NCBI GenBank assembly: GCA_963709765.1
Contig: CAVPXL010000001.1
Coordinates: 496,001-560,000 of the forward strand
DNA length: 64,000 bases
Reading direction: 5' to 3'
DNA from: Roseitranquillus sp963709765
GTDB taxonomy: Bacteria > Pseudomonadota > Alphaproteobacteria > Rhodobacterales > Rhodobacteraceae
Below are positions 1 through 8,506 of this stretch, piece by piece; position 1 is the first letter of the stretch; each line of letters opens with the position of its first letter. Under the pieces are notes generated by a model. The model was not told the origin of the DNA. It searched no databases and was given only the letters and a program-made list of their open reading frames with translations. A program made the position numbers and the translations under genes.

Positions 1-1911
1 ACCCAGCCCTTCCACCATTCGGAACGCGAACCCGCGTGCCAGGCCGGTGAGGGTCTCGTCACGCTGCAGCGCCAGCAATGGCTCGAACAGAGTGGCGATC
101 TTTCGGTCGATGAAGTGCTGAAGGCGACGCTGCACCTTCTGCGCGATATCGGCCCCCGCCTCATCGTCGACGAAAACTTCGACCTGCGGCTTCAGCGGGT
201 CGGACCCCGCGACCAGCTTGCCGACCGCGCTGTCGCCCCACATGAGGCCGCCCTGTTCAGTGAAATCGATCTCGGTATCGGGCGCGTTGTAAAACCGGTC
301 CGCGCGGAGGTGGAATTGAGGCTTCAACGCCTGAATACTTGCCTGCCGCAAGGTCTTGGCCTCGCCGCCCGTGGCGGAGGCATCCTGACGAAAGCGGAAC
401 CCCTCAAGCCGTCCCACGAACTCGTTCTCGACCGTCACCTCGCCCTTGTCGTTGACTTCGGCCACAAGGTTCTCCCTCTGTTTCAGGCGGCGCAGCAGCA
501 CGCTTGTCCGACGATCCACGAAACGCTGCGTCAATGCCCCGTGCAGCGCGTCCGACAGACGGTCTTCTACCGCGCGGGTCGCATCGCGCCAATGGATTTC
601 ATCTTCGACCCAACCGGCTCTTTGCGCGACGTATGTCCACGTCCGCACATAAGCAAGCCGCTTGCTGAGCGCATCGATGTCTCCGTCGCTTCGGTCGATT
701 CGCGCCAATTGCCGGCGAAGCCAGTCATTCGGCACGCGTCCAGTCTCGTGCAGGAACCCGAATATCCGCTCCAGCATCGAAGCGTGTTCCCCGGCGCTGA
801 TGCCCCGAAAGTCCGGGATGCGGCAGACGTCCCACAACAGGCGGACCGAGGCCGGATCGCTCGCCCGAGCACGCACCTCGGCCACCTCCGAGAGCGATTT
901 CAGCGCGCCGAGATCGTCGGCCTCGCGACTGCGCGCGAGCCACTCGTGCTGCGTCGGGGCCTCGAGCGACGCGATCAGCCGGTCAAGCGTGCCGAACTCC
1001 AGGTCCGCGCTGCGCCATTGCAACTTCCGGACCGGGGTGAAGCTGTGGGAGGTGATTGCGTCCACGACATCTTCGGCGATCGGGCGCGCCTCGCCGGTGA
1101 CGCCGAATGTGCCGCTCTTCTGGTAGCGTCCGGCGCGACCGGCGATCTGCGCCAGTTCGTTCGGCGCAAGCGGCCGCATGCGTCGGCCGTCGAACTTCGC
1201 GGTCGACGAAAACGCCACATGGTCGATGTCCAGGTTCAGCCCCATTCCGATCGCGTCCGTGGCGACGAGGTAGTCGACCTCCCCGTTCTGATACATCGCG
1301 ACCTGGGCGTTCCGCGTGCGCGGACTGAGCGCCCCCATGACGACGGCCGCCCCGCCCTTCTGACGACGGATAAGCTCGGCGATGGCATAGACGTTCTCGA
1401 CCGAGAACCCGACAATGGCGCTGCGCGGCCGCATCCGGCTGACCTTGGTCGGACCGGTATAGGCCAGCTGGCTGAAGCGTTCCCGCCGCATGAACTGCAC
1501 GCCCGGCACCAGCGCGGCGATGGCGCTGCGCATCGTGTCCGCGCCCAGGAACAGGGTCTCGTGCAATCCGCGCGCGCGCAGCAGCCGGTCGGTGAAGACA
1601 TGCCCCCGCTCCGGATCGGCGCAGAGCTGGATCTCGTCGATCGCCAGAAACTCGGCGCCCAGCCCCTCGGGCATCGCTTCGACCGTACAGACCCAGTATT
1701 GCGCCCGTTGAGGCACGATCCGCTCCTCGCCCGTCACGAGCGCGACAACCGAGGGCCCACGCAGCGCGACGATCCGGTCGAAGATCTCGCGCGCCAGCAG
1801 ACGCAGCGGCAAGCCGATGACGCCCGTACGATAGGCCAGCATCCGCTCGATCGCGTAGTGTGTCTTGCCGGTGTTGGTGGGACCCAGGATCGCGGCGATG
1901 CGTCCTGCCAT
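1..1911 (-). CDS. SUV3-like DEAD/DEAH-family RNA helicase (C-terminus outside window)
   Basis: The frame is open from an ATG at 1911 to the left edge (637 codons), so the gene is partial. Residues 10-17 read GPTNTGKT (Walker A) directly after the N-terminus, as in the mitochondrial/alphaproteobacterial SUV3 family. Further in are a DEIQ box (AIDEIQ), a helicase C-terminal motif with QIAGRAGRY, and a long alpha-helical region after it, where SUV3 proteins carry their C-terminal domain. Family role: ATP-dependent RNA/DNA unwinding, probably RNA turnover. It begins 25 bases after the stop of the TPR gene on the same strand, so the two may be cotranscribed. A purine-rich gaaagg lies about 9 bases before the start. 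The codons downstream of residue 637 are not in the window. Confidence 0.88.
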   Translation of the reverse strand, partial: MAGRIAAILGPTNTGKTHYAIERMLAYRTGVIGLPLRLLAREIFDRIVALRGPSVVALVTGEERIVPQRAQYWVCTVEAMPEGLGAEFLAIDEIQLCADPERGHVFTDRLLRARGLHETLFLGADTMRSAIAALVPGVQFMRRERFSQLAYTGPTKVSRMRPRSAIVGFSVENVYAIAELIRRQKGGAAVVMGALSPRTRNAQVAMYQNGEVDYLVATDAIGMGLNLDIDHVAFSSTAKFDGRRMRPLAPNELAQIAGRAGRYQKSGTFGVTGEARPIAEDVVDAITSHSFTPVRKLQWRSADLEFGTLDRLIASLEAPTQHEWLARSREADDLGALKSLSEVAEVRARASDPASVRLLWDVCRIPDFRGISAGEHASMLERIFGFLHETGRVPNDWLRRQLARIDRSDGDIDALSKRLAYVRTWTYVAQRAGWVEDEIHWRDATRAVEDRLSDALHGALTQRFVDRRTSVLLRRLKQRENLVAEVNDKGEVTVENEFVGRLEGFRFRQDASATGGEAKTLRQASIQALKPQFHLRADRFYNAPDTEIDFTEQGGLMWGDSAVGKLVAGSDPLKPQVEVFVDDEAGADIAQKVQRRLQHFIDRKIATLFEPLLALQRDETLTGLARGFAFRMVEGLG

Positions 1912-1935
1912 GTGCGCTGGCCTTTCGCGATTTCC

Positions 1936-2481
1936 TTAGAGTGTCTCGCCCATCGTCCGCACCTCAAGACGCTCCTTTGCATCCTTCACGGCGGGCGCGC
2001 TGGGGTTCAGGTCCTCCACGGCATGCCATGCCTCGAGCGCCGCCTCATCTTCGCCCAGCTGTTCGAGGATCGTGGCAAGTCCTGTCAGCGCGCCGAAATG
2101 TCGCGGATTGAGTGCCAGCGTCCGTCGGATGTCGCTCAGTGACTGGCCATAGCGCCCGACCTTGAAGTACGCGGTGGCGCGCATGTTCCAGCCTTCCGCG
2201 AACTCCGGCGCGTGATCGATCAGCGCCGAGAAGTGCTCGATCGCCACCTCGTCCTCGTCGGCTTCGAGCGCAGCGCGACCGCGCCGGAGCAGAAGATCCA
2301 TCGCAGGGGACCCCGACTTGGACCATTCCCCCCAGATCCTGGCCTCGATCGCGCGCGCCGTCTCGCCTTCGGCATGACGCAGTGCGTCGAAAAGATCGCT
2401 CAGGGAATCATCCTGAGCGAGAGCGGGCAGCGCCACGAAACAGAAGAATGTTGCCGCAACGGCACGTTTGAGCTTGCTCAT
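1936..2481 (-). CDS. Exported TPR-repeat protein
   Basis: 181 residues. The first ~21 residues (MSKLKRAV then a hydrophobic run ending LPALAQ) form a signal peptide, so the protein is probably periplasmic. The rest contains about three tetratricopeptide repeats, recognisable from helices around LLLRRGRAALEADEDEVAIEH, AEGWNMRATAYFKVGRYGQ and FGALTGLATILEQLGEDEAA. TPR proteins act as protein-interaction scaffolds; the partner is unknown. The frame extends 22 codons further upstream, but the start at 2481 is preferred because it gives a clean signal peptide and is preceded by GGGA at a normal distance. The SUV3-like helicase follows on the same strand. Confidence 0.85.
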   Translation of the reverse strand: MSKLKRAVAATFFCFVALPALAQDDSLSDLFDALRHAEGETARAIEARIWGEWSKSGSPAMDLLLRRGRAALEADEDEVAIEHFSALIDHAPEFAEGWNMRATAYFKVGRYGQSLSDIRRTLALNPRHFGALTGLATILEQLGEDEAALEAWHAVEDLNPSAPAVKDAKERLEVRTMGETL

Positions 2482-2567
2482 GGGCGTTCCCATAACACAT
2501 CGCAAAGGTAGTCTTTCAGTGGCGCGATCTCCACCCCCATGCGCCACTCAATCAGGGAGCACGATGA

Positions 2568-2855
2568 ATGAGTGATGTGATCGACAAGGCCGTGACGGAA
2601 TTGAACGCGAAGCTTGACGGTGGATTCGACGGCACGGCGAAGTTCGTCATCGAAGACGAAGGCGCGGTGATGATGGACGAATCCGGTGCGCGCGCCGGGG
2701 ACGAGACGGCGGATGTCACGCTGACATCAGACGTGGAGACGTTCCGGCAGATCCTTGACGGAGCTCTCGATCCGACGGCCGCGTTCATGCAGGGTCGCCT
2801 CAAGGTCGATGGGGACATGGGGGCCGCGATGAAGCTCGGCCAGGCGCTCAGTTGA
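2568..2855 (+). CDS. SCP2 sterol-binding-domain family protein
   Basis: 95 residues, a stand-alone SCP2-type lipid-binding fold. The pattern of a short N-terminal helix (VIDKAVTELNAKL), beta strands GTAKFVIEDEGAVMMDE, and the block ETFRQILDGALDPTAAFMQG followed by GRLKVDGDMGAAMKL is characteristic of bacterial SCP2 proteins. Such proteins bind fatty-acyl or other lipid ligands in the cytosol. Its stop is 3 bases before the start of the alpha/beta hydrolase, so the two are almost certainly translated from one message, which fits lipid binding followed by lipid ester hydrolysis. The ligand cannot be told from sequence. Confidence 0.9.
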   Translation: MSDVIDKAVTELNAKLDGGFDGTAKFVIEDEGAVMMDESGARAGDETADVTLTSDVETFRQILDGALDPTAAFMQGRLKVDGDMGAAMKLGQALS

Positions 2856-2858
2856 TCG

Positions 2859-3803
2859 ATGGAGGCAGCGCCGCTCTTTGAAAGCCTGGCCGAGGGGCCA
2901 GACGACGGGCGCGCCTTCTGGTGCCGGTCCGAGGACGGCGTGCGCCTCCGCACCGCCGTCTGGCCCGGCGGCGACAAGGGCACCGTCCTGCTCTTTCCGG
3001 GCAGGACCGAATATATCGAGAAATACGGTCGCGCGGCCTGCGACCTGCTGAAGCGAGGCTACACCACGGTCACGATCGACTGGCGCGGCCAGGGCCTTTC
3101 GGACCGGTCGCTGGCCGACCTGCTGACCGGCCACGTTCACGAATTCGTCGATTATCAGAAGGACGTGCGCGCCATGGTGCTGCTCGCCGAGGCGCTGGAC
3201 CTGCCCCGGCCGTTCCATCTTCTCGCCCACTCCATGGGCGGGGCCATCGGCCTGCGGGCACTACACAACGGCCTTGATGTCGCCGCGTCGGCGTTCAGCG
3301 CGCCCATGTGGGGCATCAGCATGCCCACAGCCATCCGCCCGATCGCCTGGGGCATCTCCTGGGCGGGGCGCACCTTGGGTTTCGGCCATCGATATGCACC
3401 AGGAACCGGTGCGACGAGCTATGTCTGCACGGCGCCGTTCGACGAGAACCTGCTGACGACCGACCCCGAGATGTACAAATACATGGTGCGTCAGACGGCC
3501 GAACAACCCGAACTCGCCCTAGGCGGACCGAGCCTGCATTGGCTGACCGAGGCTTTGGCCGAGACTCGTGTCCTGCGCCGCCTTCCGCCGCCTGCGGTGC
3601 CAACCTGCTGCGCTCTCGGCTCAGACGAAAAAATCGTGGACCCCGAAGCGATCCAGGACCTGATGAACAGGTGGCCTCAAGCTCACCTCCACCTCATCGA
3701 GGGCGCTCGCCACGAGGTCATGATGGAGACGCCAAGGACGCGACGCCTGTTCTTCGACTCCGCCGCGGAGCTCTTCTCTCAGTATCGAGACGCCGCCGCC
3801 TGA
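2859..3803 (+). CDS. Alpha/beta hydrolase, lysophospholipase/monoacylglycerol lipase type
   Basis: 314 residues with no signal peptide. The nucleophile elbow is AHSMGG with Ser125; DWRGQGLS at 74-81 is the usual loop before it, and GARHE near residue 290 supplies the likely catalytic His. The layout matches the PldB/monoglyceride-lipase group (Hydrolase_4), which cleaves lysophospholipids or monoacylglycerols. It lies 3 bases behind the SCP2 gene, consistent with joint lipid handling. Substrate specificity is inferred only from family resemblance. Confidence 0.88.
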   Translation: MEAAPLFESLAEGPDDGRAFWCRSEDGVRLRTAVWPGGDKGTVLLFPGRTEYIEKYGRAACDLLKRGYTTVTIDWRGQGLSDRSLADLLTGHVHEFVDYQKDVRAMVLLAEALDLPRPFHLLAHSMGGAIGLRALHNGLDVAASAFSAPMWGISMPTAIRPIAWGISWAGRTLGFGHRYAPGTGATSYVCTAPFDENLLTTDPEMYKYMVRQTAEQPELALGGPSLHWLTEALAETRVLRRLPPPAVPTCCALGSDEKIVDPEAIQDLMNRWPQAHLHLIEGARHEVMMETPRTRRLFFDSAAELFSQYRDAAA

Positions 3804-3823
3804 ATCGTCGTGGTCCGCCTCGA

Positions 3824-4549
3824 TCAGATCTCGATCTGGACGTAGGCGTCGCGAAGCGCTTGACTCCAGGCATCGCTCATCGCCTGAAAGCTCTTGTCCT
3901 GTGGCTCGAACCGCTGTTCCTCCGAAATTCGGAGCGCGTCTTTATGGATCACCGCAAGATCGAGCGGCATACCCACGCTCAGATTCGAGCGCAGCGTTGA
4001 GTCCATCGACAGCAGCGCGGCTTTCTTCGCCTCGGCAAGCGACGTGGTCTTGGTCACGACCCGGTCGAGAATTGGCTTGCCGTACTTGTGCTCACCAATC
4101 TGCAGATAGGGGGTGTCACTCGTGGCCTCGATGAAATTGCCTTCCGGATAGATGAGAAACATCCGCATCTCGCCACCCGCCCGCTGTCCGGCCACGATCA
4201 TCGAGGCCGAAGTCACCGGGCCTTGCTCCGGCATCCGGGCTTCGATCTCGGAAGTAGTCCGCGCCAGTGTGGTACCCACGACCTGCGCCACATCCAGCAT
4301 CGTCTCGGCCGCCATGATGGAAGTCTGCGGCGAAGGGTCGGACACCTCGATAGCCTCGTTCAGACGCGCCAGCGTTGTCTGCGTCGTCGACAGGCTGCCT
4401 GCCGTCATGATCGCGATGACCCTGTCGCCGGGCGCCTCGTAGGTGAACATCTTGCGATAGGTCGAGATGTTGTCGACCCCGGCATTCGTGCGCGTATCGG
4501 ACAGGAGCACGATGCCCTCATCCACGAGGAGGCCGACACAATACGTCAT
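3824..4549 (-). CDS. Anbu (ancestral beta-subunit) proteasome-type peptidase
   Basis: 241 residues. After removal of Met1 the N-terminal residue is Thr (MTYCVG), the Ntn-hydrolase nucleophile; Asp18 (SDTRTNAG) and Lys33 (STYRKMF) occupy the places of proteasomal Asp17 and Lys33. The length and sequence fit Anbu rather than HslV (no HslU partner nearby). Anbu proteins form helical or ring-like assemblies and their substrate is poorly understood. The gene is the last of a same-strand cluster: ATP-grasp, alpha-E, transglutaminase-like, Anbu. There are 98 bases between the transglutaminase stop and this start. This gene neighbourhood is conserved in Proteobacteria and has been proposed to make and trim a peptide. 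Confidence 0.93.
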   Translation of the reverse strand: MTYCVGLLVDEGIVLLSDTRTNAGVDNISTYRKMFTYEAPGDRVIAIMTAGSLSTTQTTLARLNEAIEVSDPSPQTSIMAAETMLDVAQVVGTTLARTTSEIEARMPEQGPVTSASMIVAGQRAGGEMRMFLIYPEGNFIEATSDTPYLQIGEHKYGKPILDRVVTKTTSLAEAKKAALLSMDSTLRSNLSVGMPLDLAVIHKDALRISEEQRFEPQDKSFQAMSDAWSQALRDAYVQIEI

Positions 4550-4647
4550 TAGAACGACTCCGAAACCTGTATCCTGAGTCCTCTAGTGCCGGAAGCCGTC
4601 CTCCGCAATTGGGTCTCGAAGGAGACGCGACGGTCGATGCGCCCGGA

Positions 4648-5562
4648 TCAGCCGTCCAGGCGCCTGACCGCGACATGGATCTCCATCCACTCCTCTCCGG
4701 CACCTTGCGCGACGCCGCGGATCGGCGCGGCTTCGGCAGCATCGAGCCCGGAGCCGAGACGAATGTACTTCTCGTCCGGGCAGCAACGGTTCGAGGCATC
4801 GAAGCCGACCCAGCCCAGACCTTCGACGAACAGTTCGGCCCAGGCATGGCTTGCCTCGGGAGACGCAGGTCCGGCTGGACCGTGCTCCGTCTGCTGCTGC
4901 TGCTGCGCCTGGTCCGGCGCAGACGGCTCGCCACTCGCCGCCAGCGACTGGACCTGGTCCTGTCCCCCTTCGCCTGCCGACCACAGATAGCCGGTGACGT
5001 AGCGACCCGGAATGCCGACGGCGCTCGCCGCGGAAATCAGGGCATGGGCGTGATCCTGACAGACGCCCTCCCCGGTCGCGAGCGCCTCTGCGGCGGTCGT
5101 GGCCTGATGGGTTCGGCCGGGGACGTAGGCAATGTTGTCGGCAACCGAGTTCGTCAGCGCGTGAGCCCGGTCGAGCGCCGCGTCGATCCCGCTCACCGCC
5201 TCCTGTGCCAGCTCCGTCAGGGCCACATCGGCCCGCGTCGCCCGCGTCGCACGCAGATAGGCGAGCGGCGGCACGCTTTCGCGATGGTTGCGAAGCACGC
5301 CAGTCGTATCGATCGTCTCGACCGTGCCGGAGACGTCGATCGTCATCTCACTCACCGGGCCGCGAACCGTGACGGTCTGGATGAGGTTGCCGGCGCCATC
5401 GCGCAGCTCGGAGCCGCGCACTGCCTCCGACGGAATGCCTATCCGCCAGTCGAGAACCTGCTGACCCTCGTGCACGATGGGCGTCAGACGATGGCTCTGC
5501 ACCAGACCGCGCATGGGAGATCCGAAGCGGTAGGTGGTCACGTGGCTGACCTCGAGCCTCAT
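4648..5562 (-). CDS. Transglutaminase-like cysteine peptidase of the Anbu cluster
   Basis: 304 residues from the ATG at 5562, which overlaps the stop of the alpha-E gene by 4 bases (ATGA). The N-terminal part is the bacterial transglutaminase N-domain (LEVSHVTTYRFGSP). The catalytic core shows Cys168 (GEGVCQDHAHA), His239 (ASHAWAE) and Asp255 (GWVGFDASN). Between Cys and His there is an unusual low-complexity insert, roughly residues 202-236, rich in Gly, Ser, Ala and Gln and including five consecutive Gln encoded at 4891-4905. Family role: papain-like peptidase or amide-bond transferase. In this context it probably acts on the same peptide as the ATP-grasp and Anbu proteins. No signal peptide is visible. 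Confidence 0.92.
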   Translation of the reverse strand: MRLEVSHVTTYRFGSPMRGLVQSHRLTPIVHEGQQVLDWRIGIPSEAVRGSELRDGAGNLIQTVTVRGPVSEMTIDVSGTVETIDTTGVLRNHRESVPPLAYLRATRATRADVALTELAQEAVSGIDAALDRAHALTNSVADNIAYVPGRTHQATTAAEALATGEGVCQDHAHALISAASAVGIPGRYVTGYLWSAGEGGQDQVQSLAASGEPSAPDQAQQQQQTEHGPAGPASPEASHAWAELFVEGLGWVGFDASNRCCPDEKYIRLGSGLDAAEAAPIRGVAQGAGEEWMEIHVAVRRLDG

Positions 5563-6515
5563 CGCGCTACTCCGCTCAGATAAATTCCGTGGACGAGCGC
5601 ACCGAGGGTCAGCACGCCGTCGATCTGACGGGCGAGAAACTCGTGAAGCCCCTCGTCGTGAATGTCCTCGACACGCAGCTCGGAAAGCGCAGCGAGCATC
5701 CCGCGCGCCATGCTCTGCGCATCCGTGTCCTGCCCGTAGGCATGGGCAAGCCGGTCGAGATGATGGGTGATTTCCTGGATCGATGTCATCAGCGAACGCG
5801 GACACTGTCGGTTCAGGATCAGGAAATCGGCGATCTTGCTCGGCGTGACCTCGCCGCCATAGGCCCAGTTGAAGGCTCGGTGCGCCGACATCGCCCGCAG
5901 GAGCGTCCGCCACTGGTAGTTGTCGAGACCCGACCCGACCAGATCGACCTGCGGCAGCAGGACATAATATTTCACATCCAGCAGCCGCGCCGTGGCGTCC
6001 GCCCTCTCCAGCAGATAGCCCAGATGCAGGAAGTCGTAGCCGTCGTTGCGCAGATGCGTCAGCTCCATCGTGCCATGCACCAGCGCCGTGGTACGCATCG
6101 TCCAGTCGACCAGATCGCTGAGATCGAGCTTGCTGCGCTCGACCCGCTGAAGCTCGGTCAATTCCCCGAAGGCGCCGTTCAACACGTCCCACATCTGTGT
6201 CGTCAGGGCGGTCCGGACGATCCGCCCGTTCTCCCGCGCCTGGGCGATGCAGGACGCGATCGAGGAGCCGTTGTCGCGGTCGAAGAACAGGTGGGTGATG
6301 ACGTCCCGCTCACGGACTTCGCCGTACTTCGCACGGAACGCCGGCTCCGTTCCCGACGCGAGCAGCACGGATTCCCACTCGTTGCGGTACCCTCCGCCGG
6401 TGTTGGGAATAAGCGACGTGTGCGCACCCACACCCAGCAGGCGCGCGACGGTTTCGGCCCGCTCCATGTAGCGAGCGAGCCAGAAGAGGTTTTCGGCGGT
6501 TCTGGAAAGCAGCAT
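5559..6515 (-). CDS. Alpha-E domain (DUF403) protein
   Basis: 318 residues, almost entirely alpha-helical, starting MLLSRTAENLFWLARYMERAE, the hallmark N-terminus of the alpha-E family. These proteins always travel with circularly permuted ATP-grasp enzymes and transglutaminase-like proteins and are thought to be part of a peptide-bond-forming complex; no catalytic activity has been assigned. The start overlaps the ATP-grasp stop by one base (TGATG) and its own stop overlaps the transglutaminase start (ATGA), so three genes are translationally coupled. Confidence 0.93.
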   Translation of the reverse strand: MLLSRTAENLFWLARYMERAETVARLLGVGAHTSLIPNTGGGYRNEWESVLLASGTEPAFRAKYGEVRERDVITHLFFDRDNGSSIASCIAQARENGRIVRTALTTQMWDVLNGAFGELTELQRVERSKLDLSDLVDWTMRTTALVHGTMELTHLRNDGYDFLHLGYLLERADATARLLDVKYYVLLPQVDLVGSGLDNYQWRTLLRAMSAHRAFNWAYGGEVTPSKIADFLILNRQCPRSLMTSIQEITHHLDRLAHAYGQDTDAQSMARGMLAALSELRVEDIHDEGLHEFLARQIDGVLTLGALVHGIYLSGVAR

Positions 6516-7945
6516 CAGTCGGCCAGCACCCAGGTGTCCTTGACGCCCCCGCCCTGGCTCGAGTTCACCACGAGGCTACCCTCCTTGAGCGCCACCCGAG
6601 TGAGTCCGCCGGGCACGAGTTCGATCCGGTCGCCGACCAGACAATAGGGGCGCAGATCGACGTGGCGAGGCGCCACGCCTTCTTCGACGAAGGTGGGGCA
6701 GGTCGAAAGCGCGAGCGTCGGCTGCGCGATGTAGTTCTCCGGCCGTTCGCGGATCAGGGTGCGGAACGCGTCGATATCGGCCTTGCTCGCCTTCGGACCG
6801 ACCAGCATCCCGTAACCGCCCGAGCCATGCACCTCCTTCACGACGAGGTCCGCCAGGTTGTCGAGCACATGGGCACAATCGTCCTTCTTCGCGCATTGCC
6901 AGGTCGGTACATTCTTCAGGATCGGCTCCTCGCCCAGATAGAAGCGCACCATTTCGGGCACATAGGTATAGATCGCCTTGTCGTCGGCGACGCCCGCGCC
7001 GGGCGCGCTGGCGATGGTGATCCCGCCCGAGCGATAGACATTCATCAGCCCCGGCACGCCGAGCATCGAGTCGGGCCGGAAGCAGAGCGGGTCGAGAAAA
7101 GCATCATCGATCCGCCGGTAGAGCACATCTACCCGCCGCGGCCCTTCTGTCGTCCGCATCCAGCAAAAATCGCCCTCGACGAACAGGTCCGCGCCTTCGA
7201 CCAGCTGGACACCCATCATGTCGGCGAGGAACGAATGCTCGTAGTAGGCCGAGTTGAAATGCCCCGGCGTCAGGATCGCGACGTTGGGGGCGCTGTCGCA
7301 ACGCGCCGGTGCGACACTGGCGAGCGTCCGGCGCAAAAGCTGTGGGTACTGCTCGACCGGCGCGATGCGGGTCTGCGCGAAGAGCTGCGGGAACATCCGC
7401 ATCATGATCTCGCGGTTCTCGAGCATGTAGCTCACGCCCGAAGGCGTGCGGCAATTGTCTTCGAGGACGTAGAAATCCTCGGGTCCCGTGCGCACCAGGT
7501 CGATGCCGACGATGTGGCTGTAGACCCCGCGCGGCGGGCGGAAACCCACCACCGCCGGCTCGAAAGCCTCGTTGCAATAGACGAGATGCGCCGGAATCCG
7601 TCCCGCGCGCACGATCTCGCCGCGGTTGTAGATGTCGGCCAGGAACGCGTTCAGCGCCCGCGCCCGTTGCTTGATGCCACGTTCGAGCTTGAACCATTCG
7701 CGGGCCGAGAAAATCCGCGGGAACATGTCGAACGGAATGAGCCGGTCCGGATCGCCGCCCTCGCCATAGACCGCGAAGGTGATCCCGATCCGCCTGAAGA
7801 GCGTTTCGGCCTCCGACTGCTTCATGCCGCGCAATTCCGGCGGCATGGTATCGCTCCAATGATCGAGACCGTCATAGGGCTCCCGCACGCGGTCGTCCTG
7901 GAACATCTCGTTGAAAAAGGCCTTTGGGCCGCGTCCCTCATCCAT
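6515..7945 (-). CDS. Circularly permuted type-2 ATP-grasp protein (DUF404/DUF407)
   Basis: 476 residues from the ATG at 7945 (MDEGRGPKAFFNEMF). Typical blocks include RIFSAREWFKLERGI near residue 85, YVLEDNCRTPSG (a metal/nucleotide-binding region) and VVKEVHGSGGYGMLVGP, the ATP-binding lysine/glycine loop, near residue 365. Family members are predicted carboxylate-amine ligases related to glutathionylspermidine synthase, forming peptide-like bonds at the cost of ATP. The frame is open 30 codons further upstream, but those codons look like leader sequence and the tail-anchored gene ends only 55 bases before 7945. First enzyme of the coupled Anbu cluster. Confidence 0.92.
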   Translation of the reverse strand: MDEGRGPKAFFNEMFQDDRVREPYDGLDHWSDTMPPELRGMKQSEAETLFRRIGITFAVYGEGGDPDRLIPFDMFPRIFSAREWFKLERGIKQRARALNAFLADIYNRGEIVRAGRIPAHLVYCNEAFEPAVVGFRPPRGVYSHIVGIDLVRTGPEDFYVLEDNCRTPSGVSYMLENREIMMRMFPQLFAQTRIAPVEQYPQLLRRTLASVAPARCDSAPNVAILTPGHFNSAYYEHSFLADMMGVQLVEGADLFVEGDFCWMRTTEGPRRVDVLYRRIDDAFLDPLCFRPDSMLGVPGLMNVYRSGGITIASAPGAGVADDKAIYTYVPEMVRFYLGEEPILKNVPTWQCAKKDDCAHVLDNLADLVVKEVHGSGGYGMLVGPKASKADIDAFRTLIRERPENYIAQPTLALSTCPTFVEEGVAPRHVDLRPYCLVGDRIELVPGGLTRVALKEGSLVVNSSQGGGVKDTWVLAD

Positions 7946-8000
7946 GGGAACAGATGATAGGCAGGTTAACGGCGCCAAGGAAAGCCCTTCGGCACAACCT

Positions 8001-8411
8001 TCAGAGGATGACGAGAAGAAGCAGGACCACGACAATCGCGCCGATGATCCATGTTTTCTTGCTCAAACCACCGGGTCCCGGGCGCTCGCTGCTCACCGGA
8101 CGGCCCGTATCTGCCGTGGGGGCATCGGGCCGGCTGGCTTCTGCCTTGTGTGCCTGTGCGACCTCGGCAGTCGTGGTCGGGGCACCGCCGGCCTCGGCAT
8201 CGGCACCCAGGGGCGCTGCGGCCGGATCGGTATAACCGACCTTGTCGCCGGTCTTGCCGCTGTCGATGTCCTCGCGCAGCCGCTCGACGTTGGGATCGTC
8301 CGTGCCAACAGGACGCACCGCCGGATCGGCCTTGCCCGCGGGGTCACCGTCCTGCGTGATGTTGTTCTGGTTCGGGGCATCCCTGTTCTTGTCGCGATCT
8401 TGGTCGGCCAT
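8001..8411 (-). CDS. Small acidic tail-anchored membrane protein
   Basis: 136 residues. Residues 1-115 are highly hydrophilic and probably disordered (rich in Asp, Gly, Ala, Pro, Asn); the last ~19 residues (KTWIIGAIVVVLLLLVIL) form one membrane helix at the extreme C-terminus, so the soluble part should face the cytoplasm. I do not recognise a family. It is on the same strand as the ATP-grasp gene and ends 55 bases before it, so it may be the first gene of that operon; the opposite strand starts the exonuclease gene about 95 bases away, leaving a divergent promoter region at 8412-8506. Confidence 0.8.
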   Translation of the reverse strand: MADQDRDKNRDAPNQNNITQDGDPAGKADPAVRPVGTDDPNVERLREDIDSGKTGDKVGYTDPAAAPLGADAEAGGAPTTTAEVAQAHKAEASRPDAPTADTGRPVSSERPGPGGLSKKTWIIGAIVVVLLLLVIL

Positions 8412-8506
8412 GTTCGCTCTCCCTGGTTACTTTGGGCCAACCCCTCGTCCGGCAGACGGGTTCCGACGGACTGGCAGCGATTGCACGGCGCTCTATGCTG
8501 CTTGGC

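Noticed and set aside
115..2142. 675-codon plus-strand frame
   Set aside because: It is the shadow of the SUV3-like helicase and TPR genes on the minus strand; the product is Arg/Ala/Pro-rich without motifs.
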